This document shows positions 45,755-54,714 of a DNA stretch of 64,000 nt, one piece after another (the stretch's first letter is position 1; the number at the start of each line of letters is the position of its first letter). The notes under the pieces were generated by a model that had not been told where the DNA came from, made no database searches, and saw only the letters and a list, made by a program, of their open reading frames with translations. Origin of the DNA: Tsukamurella paurometabola (lineage in GTDB: Bacteria > Actinomycetota > Actinomycetes > Mycobacteriales > Mycobacteriaceae); NCBI RefSeq assembly GCF_900631615.1, contig NZ_LR131273.1, positions 1,054,001 to 1,118,000 on the forward strand, written 5' to 3'. The translations under genes and the position numbers were made by a program.

Positions 45755-46883
45755 CCGCTCCCCCTCTCGTCAGGATCGCCGCGAACGCGTCCAGCGCCCG
45801 CGAGCCCTCGTCGAAGTACCCCGAATGCGCCCCCATACCGAAGCCGGTGGGTCCCTCGGCGTCCACCGCCGTCGCCCCGAACGACGGTGCCGCCGGATCG
45901 GCCCCGAGCCCCAGCTCCACACCGAACCACCGGCGAAGCCCCTGTGCGGCACCGTCGGTCGCGCCGACCCGCGGGATCGGATCGTCCGAATCGCGCGCGA
46001 CGTACACCGGCATGCCCAGCTCGGCCGCGGAGCGCACCGGGCCGGCGCCCGGGGAGCCGAGCAGAACCATCGCATCGACGGTGCCCGCCAGCGCGCCGCC
46101 CGCGCCCGCCGTCGCCACCGTCGTGGCGCCGTAGCTGTGCCCGTAGACGACGACCCGCGGATCATCGGGTCGCATCCGCGCGAGGTCGGCGAGATCGGCC
46201 CGCAGCTCGGCGGCGCCCCGTCGGGCGTGGGCACCGGTGAGGACCTGCGCGACGGACGCCCGGCCCGACGGGGCGTCGTACCCGATCCATGCCAGGGTCG
46301 CCGTGGGCGTCGTCGGGTCCGCGCGACGGGCCGCGACCTGCAGATTCACGGCGTTGCGGGTGACCGCCCCGATCGACGCCGCCGTGGTGCCCATGCCGGG
46401 GACGACGACGCCGATGGCGCGGGCCGTGTCGAGATCGCCGACGGCGACCGCCACCGCTCCGTCGCCGCCGAAAGCGTCCGGGTCGTACTCGAACAGCTGC
46501 ACCGTCTCGCCGCCGCGGGCCAGTTCCCGCAGCCGCGCGTCGATGGTCTCGAGCATCCGCCGGCGCGGCCCGGGCGGTGTCGCCCGCAGGTCCGCGGCGA
46601 CGCGGGCGCGGTTCTCCCGGTCCCGCTGCGCGGCGGACGCCGGGCGGTCCGGCGCGCGCCCCGGGGTCGACGGTGCCCGGCCCCCGCCGCCGAGCGGCAC
46701 CGCTGCCGGGAGCTCGATCGCGGCGAGGCGGGCCGCGAGCTCGCCTCCCCCGCTGCGGATCTCGGCGCCGGCCCGCTCGAGCGCCGCGTCGAGTTCCTCG
46801 GCCGCGCGGTCCTCGAGCCGCGCCCACCGCTCGTACGCCTCGGCGGTTCCGCCCCGCCACGCCGTCCTCCGCATGACCATCAT
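45741..46883 (-). CDS. DUF1023 alpha/beta hydrolase
   Basis: 380 residues. The N-terminal 130 are helical and charged. The hydrolase core carries GVVVPGMGTT, the nucleophile elbow GHSYGAT and a C-terminal His in GMGAHSGYFDEGSRA, all standard for the DUF1023 (Abhydrolase_8) family of actinobacteria. There is no signal peptide. Family members often accompany WXG100-like proteins, as the small downstream ORF may be. The substrate is unknown. ATGs at 46880 and 46874 are alternative starts. Confidence 0.85.
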   Translation of the reverse strand: MMVMRRTAWRGGTAEAYERWARLEDRAAEELDAALERAGAEIRSGGGELAARLAAIELPAAVPLGGGGRAPSTPGRAPDRPASAAQRDRENRARVAADLRATPPGPRRRMLETIDARLRELARGGETVQLFEYDPDAFGGDGAVAVAVGDLDTARAIGVVVPGMGTTAASIGAVTRNAVNLQVAARRADPTTPTATLAWIGYDAPSGRASVAQVLTGAHARRGAAELRADLADLARMRPDDPRVVVYGHSYGATTVATAGAGGALAGTVDAMVLLGSPGAGPVRSAAELGMPVYVARDSDDPIPRVGATDGAAQGLRRWFGVELGLGADPAAPSFGATAVDAEGPTGFGMGAHSGYFDEGSRALDAFAAILTRGGADGRR

Positions 46884-47043
46884 GGCGTCACGCTAGGCCG
46901 CGGCACTCCCGCGATCGGGCCACGACGGTCCCGAACAGGCGCCGTCATCCACAGGACCGCGGTCCTCCACAGGCACGAAGACAGCAGTCCGCGGGATGGC
47001 GGGCGGAAGGGGCGCCAGGCAGCCCGCCCGACGCCCGCGCCGC

Positions 47044-47109
47044 CACATCTTCCAAAGCGTTCTGCGACTCAGCCGGACCGATTCGTCGCAGAACGCTTCG
47101 GAAGATGTG
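47044..47109. repeat. Long inverted repeat, 25-bp arms
   Basis: Arms 47044-47068 and 47085-47109 are complementary at 24 of 25 positions, with a 16-base loop. The single mismatch is A-C on the plus strand but a G-U wobble on a minus-strand transcript, so a minus-strand RNA would pair fully. It lies about 160 bp upstream of the DUF1023 gene. Confidence 0.8.
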
Positions 47110-47143
47110 CGCACCGTCGGACCACGGAGGTCTAGGACGAAGA

Positions 47144-47223
47144 GCCATGCGCCCGACGCATGACCGACTCCCGTATCCGCGCCTCTGACCAGGGAGAACA
47201 GAGCCATGCGCGCGGCGCATGGC
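47144..47223. repeat. Paired-hairpin intergenic repeat, copy C (reversed)
   Basis: GCCATGCG-CCCGA-CGCATGAC and GCCATGCG-CGCGG-CGCATGGC have centres 59 bp apart. The linker aligns with the reverse complement of copy A (shared TCCCGT...TCTGA...GA-AAC...GAG), so this copy is inverted. Confidence 0.75.
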
Positions 47224-47282
47224 TTTCCCGAACAACACACCGACCCGACGCCTCGCGGGCGCGGACGCACTAGGCTGGGCGC

Positions 47283-48053
47283 ATGCGCATCGGTGCCCAT
47301 GTCCGCAGTGACACCCACCCCGTCGAAACCGCCGAACAGCTGGGGGTCGACGTGATCCAGATGTTCGTCTCCGACCCCCAGAGCTGGAAGAAACCGGAGC
47401 CGCACCCGCAGACGCAGGCGCTCAAGGACTCGCCGCTTGAGATCGTGGTGCACTCGGCGTACGTGATCAACGTCGCGAGCCTGAACAACCGGCTCCGGAT
47501 GCCCAGCCGCAAGGCCGTCGAGCAGCAGGCCGCCGCAGCCGCCGACCTCGGCGCCTTCGGCCTGGTGGTGCACGGCGGGCACCTGCGCGACGGTGAAGAC
47601 CTGCAGGCGGGGATCGATAACTGGCGCAAGTTGTTCACGCGCCAGGAGGAGAAGGGCGGTTTCGGCGTGCCGATCCTCATCGAGAACACCGCGGGCGGCG
47701 ACGGAGCGATCGCGCGGCAGCTGGAGACCATCGACCGGCTGTGGGACGCGGTCGGCGACCAGGGCGCCGGCTTCTGCCTCGACACCTGCCACGCATGGGC
47801 GGGCGGCGAGGAGCTGATGGGCATCGTCGAGCGGGTGCTGGCGATCACCGGCCGCATCGACCTGGTGCACCTGAACAACTCCCGCGACGAGTTCGACTCG
47901 GCCCGCGACCGGCACGCCAACCTCCAGGACGGCACCATCGACCCCGATCTGCTGGCCGATGTGGCCCGCGCCGCGGGGGCGCCGATCATCCTGGAGACCC
48001 CGGCCGAGGGACTCGCCGACGACGTCGCGTACCTCAAGGAGGCCCTGTTGTGA
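47283..48053 (+). CDS. nfo: Endonuclease IV (AP endonuclease)
   Basis: 256 residues of TIM-barrel fold. The metal-ligand blocks of endonuclease IV are all present: IGAHV at the start, VVHSAYVINVAS, VVHGGH, ILIENTAGG, FCLDTCHAWAGG, LVHLNNSRDEFDSARDRHANL and ILETPAEG. It closely follows the M. tuberculosis End (Rv0670) pattern. It cuts DNA at abasic sites and complements xthA. Its stop overlaps the methyltransferase start (TTGTGA). Confidence 0.93.
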   Translation: MRIGAHVRSDTHPVETAEQLGVDVIQMFVSDPQSWKKPEPHPQTQALKDSPLEIVVHSAYVINVASLNNRLRMPSRKAVEQQAAAAADLGAFGLVVHGGHLRDGEDLQAGIDNWRKLFTRQEEKGGFGVPILIENTAGGDGAIARQLETIDRLWDAVGDQGAGFCLDTCHAWAGGEELMGIVERVLAITGRIDLVHLNNSRDEFDSARDRHANLQDGTIDPDLLADVARAAGAPIILETPAEGLADDVAYLKEALL

Positions 48054-48763
48054 GCACGCCCGACACCACCCCCGACGGGATCGACCGGACCGACGAGGAA
48101 CGCGAGGAGGGCGGCATCGGCCCGCTCTCCCCGGCCGAGCTCGCGCACGGGGAGAAGCAGCTCCGAGGCGCGAAGGAGTGGGACGACCGCTACCGTGCCA
48201 CCGAGCTGGTGTGGGGAACGCCACCCGACCCGTGGATCGTCGAGCAGGTGACGATCCTGCCGCCCGGCCGCGCCCTCGACGTGGGCGCCGGCGAGGGCCG
48301 GCACGCGCTGTGGCTCGCCACCCGCGCGTGGGACGTGACGGCCGTCGACTACTCGCGCGTCGGCCTCGACAAGGCGGCGACCGTGGCGGCCCGCTCGCCG
48401 CGCACCGTCCGCGCGCGACTGCACTGGACCCCGCTCGACATCACCGTCGACGAGATCCCCGATCAGCCCTACGACCTGGCCGTCTGGGCGTACGTGCACC
48501 CCGATCCCGAGGACCGGGCGGCGGCGATCGCCAAGGTCGCACGGTCGCTGGCGCCCGGCGGGCTGCTCCTGCTGCTGGCACACGAGAAGGCGGACACCCA
48601 TCCCGGCCTACCGACCTTCGGGGCCGCCGAGGTGTCCGAGGCACTGCCCGAGGACATGGTGGTGGAGCACGTGGAATGGCGTGAGAGTGATCCGTACCAC
48701 GGCACGGGCACTGACCTGGCCGTTCGTGCACGTCGTCGACGGGAACAGGCGATCGCGCCCTAG
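48050..48763 (+). CDS. Class I SAM-dependent methyltransferase
   Basis: 237 residues from GTG 48050. The SAM site is ALDVGAGEGRHALWLA with VDYS after the second strand, and the DLAVWAYVHPDPEDRAAAI and LAPGGLLLLLAHEKADTH blocks resemble the tellurite-resistance/thiopurine-like group. The first 45 residues are acidic and lack order. The substrate is unknown. It overlaps nfo by four bases, so the two are co-translated, though no repair role is evident. Confidence 0.85.
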   Translation: MSTPDTTPDGIDRTDEEREEGGIGPLSPAELAHGEKQLRGAKEWDDRYRATELVWGTPPDPWIVEQVTILPPGRALDVGAGEGRHALWLATRAWDVTAVDYSRVGLDKAATVAARSPRTVRARLHWTPLDITVDEIPDQPYDLAVWAYVHPDPEDRAAAIAKVARSLAPGGLLLLLAHEKADTHPGLPTFGAAEVSEALPEDMVVEHVEWRESDPYHGTGTDLAVRARRRREQAIAP

Positions 48764-48811
48764 GGGTGCTTGCACTTGTTCGCACGGGGCGGGCGCGTTA
48801 TCCTGTCCATA

Positions 48812-48840
48812 TTACCGAGCGGTAACTTACCGGCAGGTAA
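48812..48840. promoter_or_regulatory. Tandem TTACY-N4-RGTAA operators at fadE5
   Basis: TTACCGAGCGGTAA (48812-48825) and TTACCGGCAGGTAA (48827-48840) are two perfect half-site palindromes one base apart, 41 bp upstream of the fadE5 start. Occupied, they would cover the -10 region. Confidence 0.8.
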
Positions 48841-48880
48841 CAGTCCGACAGCTTTCAAATCACGAAGGTGGAACAGCCCC

Positions 48881-50713
48881 ATGGGCCATTACAAGAGCAA
48901 CGTCCGCGACATCGAGTTCAACCTCTTCGAGGACCTCGGCGTCGGCGAGGTGCTGGCTTCCGGTGCGTACGGCGACCTCGACGAGGACACCGCCAAGGAG
49001 ATGCTGCGCGAGGCGGCGCGGCAGGCCGAGGGCCCCATCGCGGAGTCCTTCGCCGAGGCCGACCGCAACCCGCCGGTGTTCAACCCGGAGACCCACGAGG
49101 TGAAGATCAACGAGGCCTTCAAGAAGTCGCAGGCGATCTTCGCCGACGGCGGCTGGGCCTACCTCGGCCTCGACGACGAGCTGGGCGGCACCGACGTGCC
49201 CCGCTCGCTGTACTGGGGCATCGGCGAGCTCTTCCTCGGCGCCAACCCGCCCGTCTTCATGTTCGCCGCGGGCCCCGGCTTCGCGCAGATCCTCTTCGAT
49301 GAGGGCACCGACGAGCAGAAGAAGTGGGCGAAGATCGCCGCCGAGCGCAACTGGAACGCCACCATGGTCCTCACCGAGCCGGACGCCGGCTCGGACGTGG
49401 GCGCGGGCCGCACCAAGGCCATCAAGCAGGAGGACGGCTCCTGGCACATCGAGGGCGTGAAGCGCTTCATCACCTCCGCGGTGATGGACGGCATGTTCGA
49501 GTCCACCTTCCACCTCGTGCTGGCCCGCCCCGAGGGCGGCGCGCCCGGCACCAAGGGCCTGGGCCTGTACTTCGTGCCGAAGCACCACTTCGACGAGGAG
49601 GGCAACCTCGGCGAGGAGAACGGCGTCTACGTCACCGGCGTCGAGCACAAGATGGGCATCAAGACCTCCACCACCTGTGAGGTCACCTTCGGCGGCCACG
49701 GCAAGCCCGCCAAGGGCTGGCTCGTGGGCGAGGAGATCAAGGGCATCGCGCAGATGTTCAAGGTCATCGAGCACGCCCGCATGATGGTCGGCACCAAGGC
49801 CATCGGCACCCTCTCCACCGGCTACCTCAACGCGCTCGACTACGCCAAGCAGCGCGTCCAGGGCGCCGACCTCACCCAGATGGCCGACAAGACCGCGCCG
49901 CGCGTGACCATCACGCACCACCCGGACGTGCGCCGCTCGCTGCTCACGCAGAAGGCCTACGCCGAGGGCCTGCGCGCCGTGTACCTCTACACCGCCGCGC
50001 ACCAGGACGTCCGCACCGCGACCCCCGTCTCCGGTGCCGACGAGGAGATGGCGCACAAGGTCAACGACCTCCTGCTCCCGATCGTCAAGGGCGTCGGCTC
50101 CGAGCGCGCCTTCACGCTGCTCGGCCAGGAGTCGCTGCAGACCTTCGGCGGCTCGGGCTTCCTGCAGGACTACCCGATCGAGCAGTACGTCCGCGACTCG
50201 AAGATCGACTCGCTGTACGAGGGCACCACCGCCATCCAGGCGCAGGACTTCTTCTTCCGCAAGATCCTCCGGGACCGCGGCGCGGCCCTGGGCCACGTGG
50301 CCGGCGAGATCACGAAGTTCATCGAGGCCAACGCCGGCGGCCCGTTCGCCGCGCAGATCGCGCAGCTCAAGACCGCCGCCGAGGACGTGCAGGCCATGGC
50401 CGCCACCCTCACCGGCTTCGCGCTCGCCTCGCAGGAGAAGCCGGAGGAGCTGTACAAGGTGGGCCTCGGCTCGGTGCGCTTCCTCATGGCCTTCGGCGAC
50501 CTGATGGTCGGCTGGCGCCTGCTGCACCAGGCCGTCATCGCGCAGGCCAAGCTCGACGGCGGCGCCACCGGTGCCGACAAGTCGTTCTACGAGGGCAAGG
50601 TGGGCGTCGCGACGTTCTTCGCCGCGAACATGCTGCCGCTGCTCACCGGCACCAAGGACGTCATCGCCGCGATCGACAACCAGGCGATGGACCTCGACGA
50701 GGCCGCGTTCTGA
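48881..50713 (+). CDS. fadE5: Acyl-CoA dehydrogenase FadE5
   Basis: 610 residues, the long form of the acyl-CoA dehydrogenase family with a C-terminal extension. The key blocks are [24 protein letters not shown] and the catalytic [11 protein letters not shown] with Glu447. The opening [17 protein letters not shown] and C-terminal [21 protein letters not shown] match mycobacterial FadE5 (Rv0244c), which oxidises acyl-CoAs over a broad range of chain lengths. It would pass electrons through ETF to EtfD. The ATG at 48881 follows tandem TTACY-N4-RGTAA operators. Confidence 0.95.
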   Translation: MGHYKSNVRDIEFNLFEDLGVGEVLASGAYGDLDEDTAKEMLREAARQAEGPIAESFAEADRNPPVFNPETHEVKINEAFKKSQAIFADGGWAYLGLDDELGGTDVPRSLYWGIGELFLGANPPVFMFAAGPGFAQILFDEGTDEQKKWAKIAAERNWNATMVLTEPDAGSDVGAGRTKAIKQEDGSWHIEGVKRFITSAVMDGMFESTFHLVLARPEGGAPGTKGLGLYFVPKHHFDEEGNLGEENGVYVTGVEHKMGIKTSTTCEVTFGGHGKPAKGWLVGEEIKGIAQMFKVIEHARMMVGTKAIGTLSTGYLNALDYAKQRVQGADLTQMADKTAPRVTITHHPDVRRSLLTQKAYAEGLRAVYLYTAAHQDVRTATPVSGADEEMAHKVNDLLLPIVKGVGSERAFTLLGQESLQTFGGSGFLQDYPIEQYVRDSKIDSLYEGTTAIQAQDFFFRKILRDRGAALGHVAGEITKFIEANAGGPFAAQIAQLKTAAEDVQAMAATLTGFALASQEKPEELYKVGLGSVRFLMAFGDLMVGWRLLHQAVIAQAKLDGGATGADKSFYEGKVGVATFFAANMLPLLTGTKDVIAAIDNQAMDLDEAAF

Positions 50714-50739
50714 TCGTCGGCTCGTAGCCACGAGCACCC

Positions 50740-50824
50740 GAGGGCGCTCCGACCACCGGTCGGGGCGCCCTCACCCGTTCCCGGGCCCGACGGTGCGCCC
50801 GACGTGCGCGCCGCACCGTCGGGC
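50740..50824 (+). terminator. Tandem hairpins after fadE5
   Basis: The first (50740-50772) has 15-base arms (GAGGGCGCTCCGACC) with one G-U pair and a three-base loop. The second (50785-50797 with 50812-50824) has 13-base arms (GCCCGACGGTGCG) containing the GACGGTGC octamer in both orientations. The first is a good terminator. Confidence 0.75.
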
Positions 50825-50877
50825 AGCCACCGTAGGATTGCTACCGACCTGCGCCGACGACCTCCGGAGTGCCCCGC

Positions 50878-51546
50878 ATGGACGAAGACCAGCCGAACGA
50901 CGTACAGCTCACGGCGGTGAATCTCGGCGTCGACGGGGAGCACGGGCCGCTGTTCCAGGGCATCGATCTCGCGTTCGGCCCCGGCCTCCACGCCGTGCAG
51001 ATGCCGGCGGGCCGCGACCAGGACGCCCTGCTCCTCACGCTGGCCGGCCGGCTCAAGCCGAGCCACGGGGCCGTCGACGCCCTGGGCGCGACCACCCCGG
51101 GTGCGATCCGGAAGAAGTGCGCCATCGCCGCCTTCGAGGACATCGACGACCTGGACGAGTCGGTCACCGTCGAGACCGTGCTCGCCGAGCAGCGGCGCTG
51201 GCTGGCGCCCTGGTACTCGATGGTGCCGCTCAGCGCCGGCAGCCTGGAGATGGATCAGGTCTTCGGCGACGTCGACCGGCCCGGGCCGAAGACGCGCATC
51301 GTCGAGCTGAGCGACCTGCAGCTGTTCCTGTTGCGGATCACACTGGCACTGTTGGGAAACCGGCCGATCCTCGTCGTCGGCGACCTCGAGCAGGTCCGCG
51401 ACAATCCCGGACGCGCCGAGGCCGTGCAGCGGCTCGGCGCGATCTCCACCCGCTACACCGTGATCGTCGGGGTCACCAACCCCCTCGGCGGCACCGCCCC
51501 GCAGCACACGCTGCACGACCGCCGCGCCCTGACCCGGAAGGACTGA
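50878..51546 (+). CDS. Degenerate ABC ATPase-like protein paired with YhgE/Pip
   Basis: 222 residues that follow an ABC ATPase outline: an N-terminal strand set, TLAGRLKPSHGAVDALG after the Walker A position, and a late PILVVGDLEQV in place of Walker B. The P-loop itself reads MPAGRDQDALLL, with no GKS/T, and the signature LSGGQ is reduced to ELSDLQ. It therefore probably cannot hydrolyse ATP in the usual way. It is four bases upstream of the YhgE/Pip membrane protein gene, so the pair is likely one complex. ATG 50878 has GGAG upstream. Confidence 0.7.
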   Translation: MDEDQPNDVQLTAVNLGVDGEHGPLFQGIDLAFGPGLHAVQMPAGRDQDALLLTLAGRLKPSHGAVDALGATTPGAIRKKCAIAAFEDIDDLDESVTVETVLAEQRRWLAPWYSMVPLSAGSLEMDQVFGDVDRPGPKTRIVELSDLQLFLLRITLALLGNRPILVVGDLEQVRDNPGRAEAVQRLGAISTRYTVIVGVTNPLGGTAPQHTLHDRRALTRKD

Positions 51547-51550
51547 TCCC

Positions 51551-53539
51551 ATGTCCGAGAAGAAGAGCCGCCTCGTCCCCATCGCCGCCGGCCTCGCCTT
51601 CGGCTCCGAGATCAAGCGCTTCGGCCGCAGCCGGCTCACGCGCGCCGCGATCATCGTGATGATGCTGCTGCCGCTGGTGTACGGCGCGCTGTACCTGTGG
51701 GCCTTCTGGGATCCGTTCGGCCACGTCAACAAGATGCCCGTCGCGCTCGTCAACGCCGACAAGGGAACCGAGGTCAAGGGTCAGAAGATCAACGCCGGCG
51801 CCGAGGTGGAGAAGTCGCTCGCCGAGGACAAGAGCCTCGACTGGAACATCGTCTCCCCCGCCGAGGCCCAGCAGGGCGTCAAGGACGGCACCTACTACTT
51901 CATGCTGGAGCTGCCCGAGAACTTCTCCGCCGCCATCGCCTCCCCCATGAGCGGCAAACCCGAGAAGGCGCAGCTGCGGGCCGTCTACAACGACGCCAAC
52001 AACTACATCAGCTCCACCATCGGGCAGACGGCGATGTCGCAGGTTCTCAACGCCGTCTCCACCCGCATCTCGGGGCAGGCCGTGAACCAGGTGCTGTCGA
52101 TGATGATCACCGCCGGCTCCGGGATCGAACAGGCCGCCGACGGGGCCGGGAAGCTGCACGACGGCCTCGTGACCGCGAACGACGGTGCCGCCCAGCTCGC
52201 CACGGGCCTCGGGACCGCCAAGACCGGCTCGGCGCAGCTGCGCGCCGGCTCACAGCAGCTCTCCGACGGCATCACCCAGGCCACCGACCCGTTGCTCGCC
52301 GTGACGAAGGCGCTCTCCGGGCTCGGCGGGAACACCGCGGAACTGCAGCAGAGCGCGGCCGCGCTGGTCGAGGCCGCCGACAAGGCAGGCGTTTTCGCCA
52401 AGACGCAGGACACCGCGCTCGCCGGCATCGACGCCGCGATCCGGCAGCTCGCCGCCAGCCCCGACCCGGTGGCCCGGCAGTCCGCCGAGGGACTGCGCGC
52501 GGTGCGCGCGCAGCTCGCGCAGGCGTCGGTGACGCCCGCGGCCAAACAGCAGATCATCGCCGCCGCGAACGGCGCCGCGACACTCACCGAGCAGCTCCGC
52601 ACGCCGGGCAGCCCGCTGCAGACCGTGCTCGCGCAGATCGGTGCGACCGGCGGCGACCTCACCGCCAAGCTCACCGAACTCCGCTCCGGCGCGCAGCAAC
52701 TCGCCGCCGGCAATGCCACACTCGACGACGGCATCACGCAGCTGTCCGACGGTGCCACCCGGCTCGCGTCCGGCACGACGGCGCTGCGCGACGGCAGCCA
52801 GGAGCTGGCGACCAAGCTGCACGAGGGCGCGGGCGCCGTGCCCCAGTGGTCGCAGGAACAGACCTCGCAGGTCGCGCAGACCATCGGCGGCCCCGTCCAG
52901 CTGGACGCCCAGCACGAGAACCGTGCCCCCAACTTCGGCACCGGCATGGCGCCGTTCTTCCTCACCCTGGCACTGTTCTTCGGCGCGCTGGTGCTGTGGA
53001 TGGTGTTCCGGCCGTTGCAGAACCGCGCGATCGCGGCCGAGGTGCTGGCGATCCGCGTCGTGATGGCGAGCTACCTGCCGGCGGCGGCGATCGGCCTGTT
53101 CCAGGCCGTGATCCTGTACTGCGTGGTGCGCTTCGCCCTGGGTCTCGAGGTGGCCCATCCGATCGCGATGGTCTTCTTCATGATGGGGGTCTCGCTGTCC
53201 TTCATCGCGTTCACCCAGGCGGTGAACGCCTTCGTCGGGCCGGCGGTGGGCCGCGTGCTCATCATGGCGCTGCTGATGCTGCAGCTGGTGAGCTCCGGCG
53301 GCATGTATCCGGTGGAGACCACCGCCAGACCCTTCCAGATCCTGCACAAGTACGACCCGATGACCTACGGCGTCAACGGCTTGCGGCAGTTGATCCTCGG
53401 CGGCATCGACCATCGCCTGTGGCAGGCGATCGCCGTGCTGCTGTTCCTGTGGGTCGCATCGGTCACCGTGTCGTGCCTGTCCGCGCGGCGGAACCGGCTG
53501 TGGAACCTCGACCGGCTCATCCCCGCGATCAAGATCTGA
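51551..53539 (+). CDS. YhgE/Pip-family membrane protein
   Basis: 662 residues: one N-terminal helix (AAIIVMMLLPLVYGALYLWAF), a large extracytoplasmic region, then five or six C-terminal helices of ABC-2 type. The middle contains tandem Leu/Ala/Gly heptad-like repeats (GAGKLHDGLVTANDGAAQLATGL, then AQLRAGSQQLSDG) typical of YhgE. Relatives include phage-infection protein and type VII-linked EsaA. The partner is probably the degenerate ATPase upstream. Confidence 0.88.
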   Translation: MSEKKSRLVPIAAGLAFGSEIKRFGRSRLTRAAIIVMMLLPLVYGALYLWAFWDPFGHVNKMPVALVNADKGTEVKGQKINAGAEVEKSLAEDKSLDWNIVSPAEAQQGVKDGTYYFMLELPENFSAAIASPMSGKPEKAQLRAVYNDANNYISSTIGQTAMSQVLNAVSTRISGQAVNQVLSMMITAGSGIEQAADGAGKLHDGLVTANDGAAQLATGLGTAKTGSAQLRAGSQQLSDGITQATDPLLAVTKALSGLGGNTAELQQSAAALVEAADKAGVFAKTQDTALAGIDAAIRQLAASPDPVARQSAEGLRAVRAQLAQASVTPAAKQQIIAAANGAATLTEQLRTPGSPLQTVLAQIGATGGDLTAKLTELRSGAQQLAAGNATLDDGITQLSDGATRLASGTTALRDGSQELATKLHEGAGAVPQWSQEQTSQVAQTIGGPVQLDAQHENRAPNFGTGMAPFFLTLALFFGALVLWMVFRPLQNRAIAAEVLAIRVVMASYLPAAAIGLFQAVILYCVVRFALGLEVAHPIAMVFFMMGVSLSFIAFTQAVNAFVGPAVGRVLIMALLMLQLVSSGGMYPVETTARPFQILHKYDPMTYGVNGLRQLILGGIDHRLWQAIAVLLFLWVASVTVSCLSARRNRLWNLDRLIPAIKI

Positions 53540-53545
53540 GGCACC

Positions 53546-54652
53546 ATCGCACCCGCCCAGCGCCCCGGCCACGTCCCCGCCCTCACCGGCCTGCGGGCGC
53601 TGGCGGCGTTCGGGGTGTGCGTCACGCACGCCGCGTTCTGGGGTGGGGACTTCACTCCCGACGCCCTCGGCGCCGCGTACGCGCGGCTCGAGACCGCCGT
53701 ACCGGTGTTCTTCGCGCTCTCGGGATTCCTCCTGGTGCGGCCGTGGGTGCGGGCCCGGGCTTCCGACGGTGCGCGGGCCGAAGGGGCGGTGCCGGACGTG
53801 CGGCGGTACGCCGTCGCGCGGGCGTGGCGGATCCTGCCCGCCTACTGGACGGTGGTCACCGTCGTCTACGCGATCTACCTCTGGCGGCCCGACGGTTCGC
53901 CGCACGGTCACGGTTGGGGCGCCTACCTGCGCCACCTGACCTTCACCCAGATCTACGGGGTGGGCCACGTGCACACCGGGCTGACGCAGATGTGGAGCAT
54001 GTGCGTGGAGGTCGCCGTCTACCTGGTGCTCCCACTGCTGGGGGTGTGGCTCCTGCGGACGCGGCGGCCGTGGATCGTGCCGGCGGCGATGGTCGCGGTC
54101 TCGGTGGTGTGGCTGGTGCCGGCGATCGCCACGGAGGTCTTCGGCAAGACCGCGCGCTCCTGGCCGCCGGGTTTCGCCGCCGCGTTCGCGGCGGGCATGG
54201 CGGTGGCCCTGCTCGTCGACCGGGTGCGGCTGCCGCGATGGCCGCTCCTGCTGGCGGCGGCCGCCGCCTACGGCGTCCTGCTCACGCCCCTCGCCGGACC
54301 GATCGACCTGCGGCTGCCCACCGTCGCGCAGGGCCTGACGAAGTTCCTGCTCGAAGCCCTGATCGGGGGACTTCTGGTGGCGGCCTTCGCGACGGGACCG
54401 TCGCGCGTGCTGGGCTCGCGGCCGATGGTGTGGCTCGGCTCGATCAGTTACGAGTTCTTCCTGATCCACGTGATCGTCATGGAGTTCGTGGTGCTCGACC
54501 TGTTCGGGTGGTCGCTGTTCACCGGTTCGACGTGGCCGATCGTCGTGGTGACCACCGCGATCACCGTCGTGCTGTCGTGGGCACTGCACCGCGCGGTGGA
54601 GCGGTTCCGTGCGGCGGTGAGTCGCCCGCGGGCGGCGGCCATCGGGCGCTGA
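53546..54652 (+). CDS. Acyltransferase 3 (OafA-like) membrane protein, non-standard start
   Basis: About 368 residues with ten or so helices. The family N-terminus PALTGLRALAAFGVCVTHAAFW, which includes the catalytic His of the first helix, lies upstream of the first standard start codon (GTG 53615). Translation must therefore begin earlier. The frame is closed by a TGA at 53537-53539, and the only codon near a Shine-Dalgarno (TGAGG) is ATC at 53546. Such proteins acetylate sugars or lipids at the membrane. Either a rare start codon is used or the gene has lost its start. It follows YhgE by six bases and faces a convergent gene. Confidence 0.75.
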   Translation: MAPAQRPGHVPALTGLRALAAFGVCVTHAAFWGGDFTPDALGAAYARLETAVPVFFALSGFLLVRPWVRARASDGARAEGAVPDVRRYAVARAWRILPAYWTVVTVVYAIYLWRPDGSPHGHGWGAYLRHLTFTQIYGVGHVHTGLTQMWSMCVEVAVYLVLPLLGVWLLRTRRPWIVPAAMVAVSVVWLVPAIATEVFGKTARSWPPGFAAAFAAGMAVALLVDRVRLPRWPLLLAAAAAYGVLLTPLAGPIDLRLPTVAQGLTKFLLEALIGGLLVAAFATGPSRVLGSRPMVWLGSISYEFFLIHVIVMEFVVLDLFGWSLFTGSTWPIVVVTTAITVVLSWALHRAVERFRAAVSRPRAAAIGR

Positions 54653-54665
54653 CAGGGGACGGGGG

Positions 54666-54698
54666 GATGCGCCGGACGCATCGCTGTTCGGAACGACT
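54666..54698. repeat. Single ATGCG-N5-CGCAT hairpin, copy D
   Basis: GATGCG-CCGGA-CGCATC followed by GCTGTTCGGAACGACT. The tail matches copy F (CGCATCGCTG, two bases, CGGA-R-CGACT), so D and F form a subfamily. It lies between convergent genes. Confidence 0.65.
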
Positions 54699-54714
54699 AC
54701 TGCCCCAGAGTCGG

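Larger units (their letters stand above)
46884..47282. other. 399-bp divergent intergenic region without a gene
   Basis: No frame here looks coding. It contains a long inverted repeat (47044-47109), the octamer GCACCGTC at 47111-47118 and a paired-hairpin repeat (47144-47223). It must also hold promoters for the DUF1023 gene and nfo; none is obvious. Confidence 0.7.

Noticed and set aside
45597-47135. 512-residue plus-strand frame
   Set aside because: Antisense of the DUF1023 gene and of an intergenic region with repeats.
46893-48224. 443-residue minus-strand frame over nfo
   Set aside because: nfo on the plus strand has every endonuclease IV motif; this is its shadow.
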